From: Spirochaetaceae bacterium
Lineage (GTDB): Bacteria; Spirochaetota; Spirochaetia; B11-G9
DNA length: 10,586 nucleotides
Assembly (NCBI GenBank): GCA_030600745.1
Contig: JAUVLL010000075.1
Location: 1 to 10,586 of the forward strand
Reading direction: 5' to 3'
Both the position numbers and the translations under genes were made by a program. How positions within the stretch are numbered: the stretch's first letter is position 1; each line of letters begins with the position of its first letter. Below the pieces are notes generated by a model that ran no database searches, was not told the DNA's origin, and saw only the letters and a program-made list of their open reading frames with translations. Shown here piece after piece: positions 1 through 5,712 of this stretch.

Positions 1-62
1 CGATCTACATCTCCTATTCAGAAACTGATTCTGTTTTTCAGGTCAGGGGTAAGAAGAAACAA

Positions 63-1301
63 ATGGCAAAGGGGATTCTTCTGGAAGCTGAACCTGGTGT
101 TCTATATCAGCCGGAAATCGATGCAGGAAGCCATCTGTTAATTTCTCCTGGTCATATTAAGTTTTTGAAAGATTGTCTGTTTTCCTATAATAGTATTATT
201 GAGAGGATGGTAGTCAGAGATACTGACACTCGTGGACAGAAAAATATAATCCCCAGGCAATTATTCCATACTATACGTCTTCACAGTTATTATGGAGGTG
301 ATAAAGTTTCTTCTACCGGAGATGCAGTTCCATGGCAGTTTCTTGATATTGCCAGTATGTTTATTGTTGTTATGAATAACATCAATAAAAAGCGGATATT
401 ACAGGGATTGCCTCTTTCTGAGCAGAGATTTGATGCCTCAAGCTCAGTAGAAAGGGAAACTCTTTTTCAGTACAGGGGAGAGCTTATTGTGGACGCTGCT
501 TTGGGGATTCTTCTGTCAGGAATAGGTTTGTATCAGGAAAAAGTCCATCGGGTGTTATCTCAGAGGCCTGTTCTTGGAAGTCCTGGTTTTACTGGAAAAG
601 AACAGATTATCCTTCTTCAAAAATCAATTAATATTTCAAGAAACTTATTTAGAAACAGAAGTGATATTTCAGCAATTACCAGAATTATGATTACTATGCA
701 GAAAGAGTATCCTGATGGTACAGGATTCCCGTATTTGAATGAAAATCGCTATCTACATGAATTTATACGCCTTTTCCAGATAATTCATTTCTATGATGAA
801 ATGACAACCCCTGTTCTTGGTTCTACAATGTTTCCCAAAACTGATGTAATAAGATTTATGAAAGAAAATTCAGGTTCATATAATTATTCTAAAGATAAAT
901 TTATACCAGGAGCTCAATTTGATGCTTCTTTACTGGAGGAATTTCTAAATATTGTTAAACCCTGGGATAAAGGTGAAAAGGTTTCTCTTTATGCAGCGGG
1001 GTCAAGAAATCACAAGGTTTTTGTTGGAAGAGTATTTTCGTATACTGACAGTCATATCCCTATAGTCTCAATTTTAAAAGATGAAAGAACAGGTAAGACT
1101 TTTTCGTTTGGTTCCTTGCTTTTTCATCTTCCCGGAGCTACAGTAATTAGCATGAGAGGGGGGAAGATGATCGGGAAGAAGAAAATCCCTGAACTCTCAG
1201 GTATGGAAATTGTTGAGCCGAGTATAAATTTCGGAAATATTCTGGAATGGAGTGATATTCTTTTTGGCAATAAACGCGCTATGGCAAGACGATTTAGATA
1301 A
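63..1301 (+). CDS. Degenerate HD-GYP-domain protein, probably catalytically inactive
   Basis: A 412-residue protein with the layout of HD-GYP cyclic-di-GMP phosphodiesterases. Residues about 5-50 resemble the short N-terminal domain that often precedes HD-GYP (PGVLYQPEIDAGSHLLISPG). The HD-GYP-like region spans about 135-300, with PDGTGFP at 217-223 in place of DGxGYP, the following FYDEMTT helix (243-249), and a C-terminal beta-rich tail from about 300. Metal-binding positions look lost: the usual LLHDIGK stretch reads LLSGIG (150-155), and the HHE before the GYP motif reads QKE (213-215). I infer a sensor, c-di-GMP-binding or scaffold role rather than hydrolysis. The frame stays open upstream to the window edge, so a longer N-terminus is possible. 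ATG 63 is preferred because the N-terminal domain begins just after it, although its ribosome site is poor (AGGGGT, 12 bases away). It is separated from the respiratory operon by 557 bases and its own signals. The family is fairly secure; the function is not. Confidence 0.7.
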   Translation: MAKGILLEAEPGVLYQPEIDAGSHLLISPGHIKFLKDCLFSYNSIIERMVVRDTDTRGQKNIIPRQLFHTIRLHSYYGGDKVSSTGDAVPWQFLDIASMFIVVMNNINKKRILQGLPLSEQRFDASSSVERETLFQYRGELIVDAALGILLSGIGLYQEKVHRVLSQRPVLGSPGFTGKEQIILLQKSINISRNLFRNRSDISAITRIMITMQKEYPDGTGFPYLNENRYLHEFIRLFQIIHFYDEMTTPVLGSTMFPKTDVIRFMKENSGSYNYSKDKFIPGAQFDASLLEEFLNIVKPWDKGEKVSLYAAGSRNHKVFVGRVFSYTDSHIPIVSILKDERTGKTFSFGSLLFHLPGATVISMRGGKMIGKKKIPELSGMEIVEPSINFGNILEWSDILFGNKRAMARRFR

Positions 1302-1333
1302 TTTTGATTTTTTATTATTTTTATCCTTAAAAA

Positions 1334-1360
1334 ACTTTAAACCTGGTATATGTTTAAAGT
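1334..1360. repeat. Perfect 9-bp inverted repeat just upstream of a small-ORF ribosome site
   Basis: ACTTTAAAC (1334-1342) and GTTTAAAGT (1352-1360) are exact reverse complements separated by a 9-base loop. The dyad ends 3 bases before the AGGAGG of the 45-residue ORF. There is no T-run on its 3' side on the + strand, so it is a poor terminator for the gene at 63-1301. On the - strand it is followed by six Ts, but no - strand gene needs a terminator. It may be a protein-binding operator (each arm contains the palindrome TTTAAA) or an RNA hairpin affecting translation of the microprotein. The function is inferred only from position and symmetry. Confidence 0.55.
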
Positions 1361-1375
1361 GTCAGGAGGCGGTGT

Positions 1376-1513
1376 GTGGACAATGATCTTGAGCTGGAAG
1401 GCTTGTTGTTTGAAGAAGAGGAACAAAAAATATCTTTTGAGCAGGAATCTTTAGAAAGTAATGAAAGCCTGTCTGAGCGATGGGCTGCCTGGGTGAATAT
1501 TGTAAACAGATAA
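1376..1513 (+). CDS. Putative 45-residue acidic microprotein
   Basis: A short GTG-start frame ending in TAA. The start is chosen because a consensus AGGAGG (1364-1369) sits 6 bases upstream. Two earlier overlapping GTGs (1372, 1374) are in other frames. The product begins MDNDLELEGLLFEEEEQ and ends SLSERWAAWVNIVNR. It has 13 Asp/Glu against 3 Lys/Arg, an EEEE run at 13-16, no Cys, and a short Trp-containing amphipathic end (SERWAAWVNIV, 33-43). There is no signal peptide or convincing membrane segment. I do not recognise a family. It lies 74 bases after the HD-GYP-like gene and could share its transcript, and it ends about 220 bases before the operon promoter. The strong ribosome site argues for real translation, but a frame this short could arise by chance, so conservation would decide. 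A small adaptor or a regulator partner of the upstream protein is a guess. Confidence 0.55.
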   Translation: MDNDLELEGLLFEEEEQKISFEQESLESNESLSERWAAWVNIVNR

Positions 1514-1531
1514 GCAATGTTTGCTGTTTTT
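1505..1531 (+). terminator. Weak candidate intrinsic terminator after the microprotein gene
   Basis: AGCAA (1513-1517) pairs with TTGCT (1521-1525) around a 3-base loop. AAC (1505-1507) can pair with GTT (1526-1528) after a bulge, and a run of five Ts occupies 1527-1531. The hairpin overlaps the TAA stop of the 45-residue ORF. The stem is short and weak, so this is only a candidate. Its position, directly at the end of a gene and before a new promoter, supports it. Confidence 0.35.
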
Positions 1532-1642
1532 AAAAATAGTTTCAAAAAGTTAAGTTTATTTGTTGCATCAACCATAATGTTATTATTGTGAATACTTTTA
1601 AAATTTCTCCATTTTGTAATAATTTTATTAACTCCCGTGAGT

Positions 1643-1676
1643 ATCTGTTTATTGTGAAAGAGATCCGTTTATTGTG
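1643..1676. repeat. Two direct repeats, 20-bp period, upstream of the operon promoter
   Basis: ATCTGTTTATTGTG (1643-1656) and ATCCGTTTATTGTG (1663-1676) match at 13 of 14 positions and start exactly 20 bp apart, about two helical turns. A related TTATTGTGAA lies at 1583-1592, and an inverted CAATAAA at 1697-1703 mirrors the TTTATTG core. The pair lies 56 bp upstream of the -35 box. Phased direct repeats in this position are typical of activator sites such as those of response regulators. The TTGTGAA core also resembles a half-site of the redox repressor Rex, but no complete Rex palindrome is present. The regulator is unknown. Confidence 0.45.
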
Positions 1677-1731
1677 CTGAAATATGATCGAAGGTGCAAT
1701 AAATTTCTTATTACTTTCATGAAAAAGATTA

Positions 1732-1760
1732 TTGACATAATATGCAGGTAGTTTTATAGT
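1732..1760 (+). promoter_or_regulatory. Sigma-70-type promoter of the mbx-like operon
   Basis: A consensus -35 box TTGACA (1732-1737) and a -10 box TATAGT (1755-1760) are separated by an optimal 17 bp. Transcription would start near 1767, giving a leader of about 92 bases before the first ATG at 1859. A 10-bp palindrome, TTTCATGAAA (1715-1724), lies 7 bp upstream of the -35 box and could bind a regulator. No other match this good was seen in the intergenic stretch, and no internal terminator is evident downstream, so it probably drives the whole gene cluster. Confidence 0.75.
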
Positions 1761-1764
1761 CTAC

Positions 1765-1832
1765 ACGTATCTTTATGTGACTATATATATTAAAGAATAT
1801 AAATTGTATTATTTATATATATGAATATACGT
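1765..1832 (+). other. AT-rich 5' leader with possible fold
   Basis: Within the predicted untranslated leader, ACGTAT (1765-1770) is complementary to ATACGT (1827-1832). Inside it, 1782-1789 can pair with 1814-1821 as an eight-bp A-U stem. Together these could form a long weak hairpin upstream of the ribosome site (GGGGGAG, 1844-1850). The low GC content makes accidental pairing likely. No known riboswitch class was recognised. Confidence 0.2.
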
Positions 1833-1858
1833 TTGAAAAATAAGGGGGAGAAACGCTT

Positions 1859-2356
1859 ATGAAGAATTTTAAGGGTTTCATTGTTTTCTTGATTGTGGTA
1901 GCCCTTACCTGGCTCTTGCTGACAGGTACGTTTAATAAGGATGACCTTTTAATTGGTGGGTCAGCGCTTATCTTAATTGCAATCCTTTTTTATAGATATA
2001 GTGATCTTTATCGTGCTGTAAAGATTACTCCTAAAATTGTTTTTTATTATCCTTTGTATCTTGTTGTTTTCTTAATAGAGCTTTTGAAAGCTAATATTGA
2101 TGTTGCACTAAGGGTAGTAAACCCTGCTTTACCAATAAACCCTGGTATTGTTGCTGTAAAAACGAGTTTAAAGGATCCTCTTTCTAAATTGATTCTTGCA
2201 AACTCCATTACATTGACACCTGGAACTCTGACAGTAGATGTAAAGGATGATACTCTTTTTATTCACTGGATAGATGTTAAGGGAAAGGATATTGAAAGTG
2301 CAACAAAGGCAATTAGTAGTAAATTTGAAAAGATATTAAAGGAGATCGTTAAATGA
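1859..2356 (+). CDS. mbxA: MrpE/MnhE-like subunit (MbxA-type), membrane arm
   Basis: First gene of the operon, 165 residues, close to the usual MrpE length of about 160. Hydrophobic segments lie at about 6-23, 30-46 and 61-80, followed by a soluble C-terminal domain. The family signature NSITLTPGT is at 115-123, followed by TVDV and FIHWIDV at 134-140. In Mrp antiporters and Mbh/Mbx complexes this subunit belongs to the ion-translocating membrane module, where MrpE has a structural rather than clearly catalytic role. The start at ATG 1859 has GGGGGAG 8 bases upstream. The stop overlaps the next start by 4 bases (ATGA), suggesting translational coupling. Family assignment is confident. The mbx naming rests on gene order. 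Confidence 0.9.
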   Translation: MKNFKGFIVFLIVVALTWLLLTGTFNKDDLLIGGSALILIAILFYRYSDLYRAVKITPKIVFYYPLYLVVFLIELLKANIDVALRVVNPALPINPGIVAVKTSLKDPLSKLILANSITLTPGTLTVDVKDDTLFIHWIDVKGKDIESATKAISSKFEKILKEIVK

Positions 2357-2604
2357 TTTTAACATTGTCTTTTGTGTTAATAGGCCTGGCTGTTTTTTTC
2401 TCGCTTTTACGATTATTAAAAGGCCCGACAAGTTTTGATCGTCTTCTTGCAACAGATACAATCACGCTTATAACTACAGCTCTTCTGGCTTTAATGGCTG
2501 TTTCTTTCAGCAGAGTCATTTATATGGATGTAGCGTTAGTTTATGCAGTTATTGGTTTTGCAGGTGTCGTTGTCATCGCCAGGTATCTGGAAGGGGGACT
2601 GTAG
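2353..2604 (+). CDS. mbxB: MrpF/MnhF-like subunit (MbxB-type)
   Basis: A small membrane protein of 83 residues with three hydrophobic segments (about 3-22, 34-52 and 57-77). It shows the MrpF pattern: RLLKGPTSFDRLLATD near 20-35, with conserved Asp29 and Asp35, and the third helix MDVALVYAVIGFAGVVVIAR (58-77) with Asp59. MrpF homologues pack with MrpE and MrpG in the ion-pathway part of Mrp-type complexes. The ribosome site GGAG (2341-2344) lies inside the end of the preceding gene, 8 bases before ATG 2353. The gene is followed after 3 bases by the MrpG homologue. Identification is confident from sequence and order. Confidence 0.88.
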   Translation: MILTLSFVLIGLAVFFSLLRLLKGPTSFDRLLATDTITLITTALLALMAVSFSRVIYMDVALVYAVIGFAGVVVIARYLEGGL

Positions 2605-2607
2605 GAT

Positions 2608-2937
2608 ATGGCTATTGCAGGTAATATTCTTATTTTAATCGGTTCTTTGTTCCTCTTTCTTGGTTCTCTGGGTATTTTTAGAATGCCGGATGTGTATAAT
2701 CGTCTGCAGGCAGGGACAAAGGCTACAACTCTCGGCGCTATGTCTTTAATTCTGGGAATAGGTTTTCTTAACAATGAGTTTCTTGTTAAAAGTATTGTTC
2801 TTATTATATTTATTGTACTTACCAATCCTGTCTCCAGCAGTACAATTGCCAGAGCAAGTCATAAATCGGGTGTTCCCCTTACTGATAAATCTATCATTGA
2901 TGTTTGTAGAGATGACATAAGAAAAGAGGAGGTATAA
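2608..2937 (+). CDS. mbxC: MrpG/MnhG-like subunit (MbxC-type)
   Basis: A protein of 109 residues with three hydrophobic segments (about 3-23, 40-54 and 57-75). The MrpG hallmark FRMPDVYNRLQAGTKATTLG occupies 24-43, matching the family's RLPDxYxRLHAATKAxTLG. The downstream TNPVSS...IARASHKSGVPL (72-91) is also typical. The usual His in the RLHA motif is Gln34 here. It forms part of the membrane ion-translocation module with the MrpE and MrpF homologues. It starts 3 bases after the previous stop. Ribosome-site sequence is provided by GGGGG in the end of the preceding gene or by the closer AGGA. Assignment is confident. Confidence 0.88.
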   Translation: MAIAGNILILIGSLFLFLGSLGIFRMPDVYNRLQAGTKATTLGAMSLILGIGFLNNEFLVKSIVLIIFIVLTNPVSSSTIARASHKSGVPLTDKSIIDVCRDDIRKEEV

Positions 2938-2940
2938 ACA

Positions 2941-3192
2941 GTGTTATATCTTTTAAGTTTTTTGGTTCTGGTTATGCTTTGTGTTGGTATTGCAATTATA
3001 TTTGTAAAAGATATTTTAAGTGCAGTAATTCTTTCTACTGTTGTTAGTCTCATTGTTTCAATTATATTCCTCTTTATTGCTGCACCCGATGTTGCGATAA
3101 CTGAGGCAGCTATTGGAGCAGCATTAACAGCAGTTGTTTTTGTAATTGCCATAAAGCGTACAAAAATAAAAGAAACTGCGGATAAGGAATAG
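2941..3192 (+). CDS. mbxD: DUF4040 / MbhD-like subunit (MbxD-type)
   Basis: A protein of 83 residues with three hydrophobic segments (about 2-21, 25-46 and 56-71). It carries APDVAITEAAIGAAL (48-62), the signature of the DUF4040 domain found in the C-terminal part of MrpA and as the free subunit MbhD/MbxD. The acidic residues Asp50 and Glu55 are in the conserved stretch and are candidates for the ion path. A GTG start at 2941 is preceded by AGAGGAGGT (2925-2933) at good spacing. The gene starts 3 bases after the MrpG stop. A free DUF4040 subunit, rather than one fused into a long MrpA, marks the Mbh/Mbx lineage and not ordinary Mrp antiporters. Confidence 0.88.
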   Translation: MLYLLSFLVLVMLCVGIAIIFVKDILSAVILSTVVSLIVSIIFLFIAAPDVAITEAAIGAALTAVVFVIAIKRTKIKETADKE

Positions 3193-3195
3193 GTT

Positions 3196-3885
3196 ATGAG
3201 AAAATTAGTGAGTATTGTGCTGTTAGCAGGATTCATTTTCTATTTTGCCACCCTTACGGGCGGTCTCATGATTCCTTCTGCCAGTGATGAAAGAAGTAGT
3301 GTCGGGTTGGATATTTTGTCCAGAACTGCTGATGAAACAGGTTCTGCAAATGCTGTTACATCAGTCGTTGTCCTGTACAGAGGATTTGATACTCTTGGAG
3401 AAGTGACAGTGTTGTTTCTGGCAGCTCTTGGTATTTCAGTTTTTATGAAAAGTACTGGTGGTGTAAGAAAGAAGGCTCTGGATCAGAGCTTTATTTTAAA
3501 AACGGGGAGCAGGCTTCTTTTCCCCCTTATGTTTCTTTTTGGAATCTATATCATAACGCATGGACATTTAACTCCAGGCGGCGGATTCCCGGGGGGTGTC
3601 ATAATTGCAACCGGATTTTTTGTTGTTTTGCTGACGTCAGAATCGGTTGAATTTAATAAGACTGTAATGTCAGTTCTGGAAGGCCTTGCTGGATTGTCTT
3701 TCATAGGTCTTGGTCTTGTAGGTCTGTTTGGTCCGGATAATTCATTTTTGCAGAATTTCCTCCCTTTGGGGGACTTTAACACAGTTTTCAGCGCCGGTAT
3801 TATACCCATTATATATGCTGTTGTTGGTATAAAAGTAGCTGCGGAATTATCCAGTGTTGTCTTTGCAATGAAGGAGTCGAAATGA
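3196..3885 (+). CDS. mbxF: MnhB-domain subunit with fused MbhE-like N-terminus (MbxF-type)
   Basis: At 229 residues this protein joins two modules. The first 90 residues hold the MbhE-like part, with an N-terminal helix (5-27) and the motif VVVLYRGFDTLGEV (57-70) leading into a second helix. Residues about 105-225 are an MnhB/MrpB domain with HGHLTPGGGFPGG (122-134), membrane helices, and PIIYAVVGIKVAAEL near the end. In Mbh hydrogenases these parts are separate E and F subunits. The fused form is what Mbx/Mbs operons carry. It belongs to the Mrp-like ion pathway of the membrane arm. The start ATG 3196 has AAGGAA 6 bases upstream, and the stop overlaps the next gene by 4 bases. Confident. Confidence 0.88.
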   Translation: MRKLVSIVLLAGFIFYFATLTGGLMIPSASDERSSVGLDILSRTADETGSANAVTSVVVLYRGFDTLGEVTVLFLAALGISVFMKSTGGVRKKALDQSFILKTGSRLLFPLMFLFGIYIITHGHLTPGGGFPGGVIIATGFFVVLLTSESVEFNKTVMSVLEGLAGLSFIGLGLVGLFGPDNSFLQNFLPLGDFNTVFSAGIIPIIYAVVGIKVAAELSSVVFAMKESK

Positions 3886-4247
3886 GTGGTGTAATTTCAA
3901 TTTCTCTGGTTCTTAATGTTGCATCCTCAGGGCTTATTCTGCTTGGGTTGTACATAATATTTACTCAGAAAAATCTTATCAAAATAGTAATAGGGCTTGG
4001 TCTTGCTGATACTGGTGTCAATGTATTGCTGGTTTCTACAGGCTATATTGATGGCAATACAGCTCCAATTTTCTCAAATTCAGCATTGAATATTTCGAAT
4101 ATGGTCGATCCTGTACCCCAGGCTCTCGTTCTCACATCTATTGTCATTGGTTTTGGTGTTTCAGCACTTGCTTTGGCTTTGATAATAAGGCTCTTTGAGA
4201 AGACTGGAACACTTGATACCTCAAAAATAAGGGGGCTTAAGTGGTAA
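3882..4247 (+). CDS. mbxG: MrpC/NuoK-like subunit (MbxG-type)
   Basis: A protein of 121 residues with three membrane helices (about 8-27, 33-52 and 79-103) and the MrpC/MnhC signature DPVPQALVLTSIVIG at 76-90. MrpC and NuoK are homologous and link the antiporter-like subunits to the rest of the membrane arm. Here it immediately precedes the first antiporter gene, as in Mrp, Mbh and Mbx clusters. The ribosome site AAGGAG (3870-3875) lies inside the preceding gene, and ATG 3882 overlaps its stop as ATGA. Identification is secure. The ion carried (H+ or Na+) cannot be decided by eye. Confidence 0.9.
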   Translation: MSGVISISLVLNVASSGLILLGLYIIFTQKNLIKIVIGLGLADTGVNVLLVSTGYIDGNTAPIFSNSALNISNMVDPVPQALVLTSIVIGFGVSALALALIIRLFEKTGTLDTSKIRGLKW

Positions 4248-5701
4248 ATCCAATACTGCTCATAATTATTCCGTTAGGAACAGCATTCCTTATTTCTACT
4301 GTAGCAGGTTCACTGAAAAACAGTACGAAGTACCTTGCTTTCCTTGCCTTGCTTGCAAACGTATGGATAAGTATATCCCTGCTGCCGCAGGTACTGAAAC
4401 ATCCTGTTAATGTAATAATTGCCGGAATTAAACCGCCTTTAGGTATTAATCTTCTTGTTGGTCCCATGGGAGCCATTTTTTCAATAATTATTTCTGTAGC
4501 CGGTATTCTGGTTTTGCTTTACTCATTTAAATATATTGAAGGAGAGGGGCAAAGCAAGTACTATACGCTTTTTTTACTTCTTATTACCGGGTCCCAGGGT
4601 ATGATACTTACGGGAGATATTTTTAACCTGTTCGTTTTCTTTGAGATCCTTGCTATTTCTTCCTATATCCTTGTAGGTTATGCAGGGGACAGGAATGGTT
4701 TTGAAGCCGCAGTAAAATATTTAATACTTGGCTCCGTTGGTTCTGTGTTTATACTTGTTGCTGTCGCACTCATTTACCAGGAAACAGGGACCCTTAATAT
4801 GGCTGATCTTGCAGGAAAGTTTGCGTCCGTTGCTTCGGGTAAGAAAATGATGATCATGCTTTTCTTTATAACCGGAATGGGTGTTGAAGCAGCTATTTTC
4901 CCGTTAAACAGCTGGCTGCCGGATGCGCACTCATCAGCCCCTTCTTCAATTAGTGCTGTACTTTCAGGTTTTGTCATTGAAGTAGCTCTTATAGTAATTA
5001 TTAAGTTTGTTTATTCAATTTTTGCTATGACTGAAATTCTTCAATACTTAAGTCTTGTGGGTGTTATTACCCTCCTGGTTGGTGAGTTTGCCGCTTTTAA
5101 TCAGGGAAACATAAAAAGAGTTCTTGCCTACTCGAGTATAGGCCAGATAGGTCTAATCCTTTTTGCAATGACTTTGAACAGTGAAGCAGGATTAAGTGCC
5201 GGAATGATGCAGGTAGTTAATCATACTGCTTCAAAGTCTATTCTTTTTCTTGTTGCAGGATACATGATAAAAATGACCGGATCATATCAGTTTACTGATT
5301 ATAAGGGAATTGCAAAAAAAATGCCTGTTAGTTCATTTCTATTTGTTCTCGGGGTACTTTCCCTGATAGGGGTACCTCCTTTTCTGGGATTTTTCAGCAA
5401 ACTGAATATTATTATTGCTGCATTAGCTGTCGGGAATACTTTTAATACGGTTATGGTTTTTCTTATCCTTCTGGGTACAATTATCGAATCCGTGTATTTC
5501 TTAAAAATCTTACAGATTTTTTATATAGGGGATCCTATCAAGGGAGGGGTCAAAGAAGCTCCTTTTACGGCGGTCTTTCCTATTGCTATTTTTGCAGTGG
5601 TAATATTACTGGGATTTCTTGTCCTTCCCGAAATTAATATCTACGCAGGGAGTGCTGCTGCTGAATTGTTCACTAAAATCCAGATTACACAGGTCTTTTA
5701 A
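4241..5701 (+). CDS. mbxH: MrpD/NuoM-type antiporter subunit (MbxH-type)
   Basis: A polytopic protein of 486 residues, about 14 helices, with the Proton_antipo_M fold. Functional landmarks are the TM5 glutamate Glu135 (LFVFFEILAISSY), the broken-helix motif FPLNSWLPDAHSSAPSSISA (220-239), His328 and Lys332 (VVNHTASKS), and the TM12 lysine Lys387 (GFFSK). Unusually, the TM7 position that is Lys in most MrpD/NuoL/M/N proteins is Glu216 (VEAAIFP), and the TM8 position is Glu247 (FVIEVAL). It should be one of two ion pumps in the membrane arm. GTG 4241 is used: it overlaps the preceding stop and has GGGGG 5 bases upstream. It is followed 11 bases later by a second, longer antiporter gene. Family certain; subunit letter inferred from order. 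Confidence 0.92.
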   Translation: MVNPILLIIIPLGTAFLISTVAGSLKNSTKYLAFLALLANVWISISLLPQVLKHPVNVIIAGIKPPLGINLLVGPMGAIFSIIISVAGILVLLYSFKYIEGEGQSKYYTLFLLLITGSQGMILTGDIFNLFVFFEILAISSYILVGYAGDRNGFEAAVKYLILGSVGSVFILVAVALIYQETGTLNMADLAGKFASVASGKKMMIMLFFITGMGVEAAIFPLNSWLPDAHSSAPSSISAVLSGFVIEVALIVIIKFVYSIFAMTEILQYLSLVGVITLLVGEFAAFNQGNIKRVLAYSSIGQIGLILFAMTLNSEAGLSAGMMQVVNHTASKSILFLVAGYMIKMTGSYQFTDYKGIAKKMPVSSFLFVLGVLSLIGVPPFLGFFSKLNIIIAALAVGNTFNTVMVFLILLGTIIESVYFLKILQIFYIGDPIKGGVKEAPFTAVFPIAIFAVVILLGFLVLPEINIYAGSAAAELFTKIQITQVF

Positions 5702-5712
5702 GAGGAGGAGCC

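Noticed and set aside
1354..1575. A 73-codon frame on the - strand opposite the microprotein gene
   Set aside because: Its composition is Ser/Leu-rich, as expected for the antisense of a Glu-rich + strand ORF. It covers the dyad and the microprotein gene, which has a consensus ribosome site on the + strand. No family match was seen.
1583..1676. CRISPR-like or mobile-element repeats
   Set aside because: There are only two close copies of 14 bp with a 6-bp gap, and no spacers, terminal inverted repeats or transposase. A regulator-site interpretation fits better.
2859..3236. A 125-codon frame on the - strand
   Set aside because: It is the antisense shadow of the MrpG end and the DUF4040 gene, which have clear family signatures. 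No ribosome site or family motif supports it.
1859..5701. A stand-alone Mrp Na+/H+ antiporter operon
   Set aside because: The MrpA gene is missing as a long fusion, DUF4040 is a free subunit, and a second antiporter plus NuoH/B/C/D-like subunits follow without a break, so it is the membrane arm of a redox complex.
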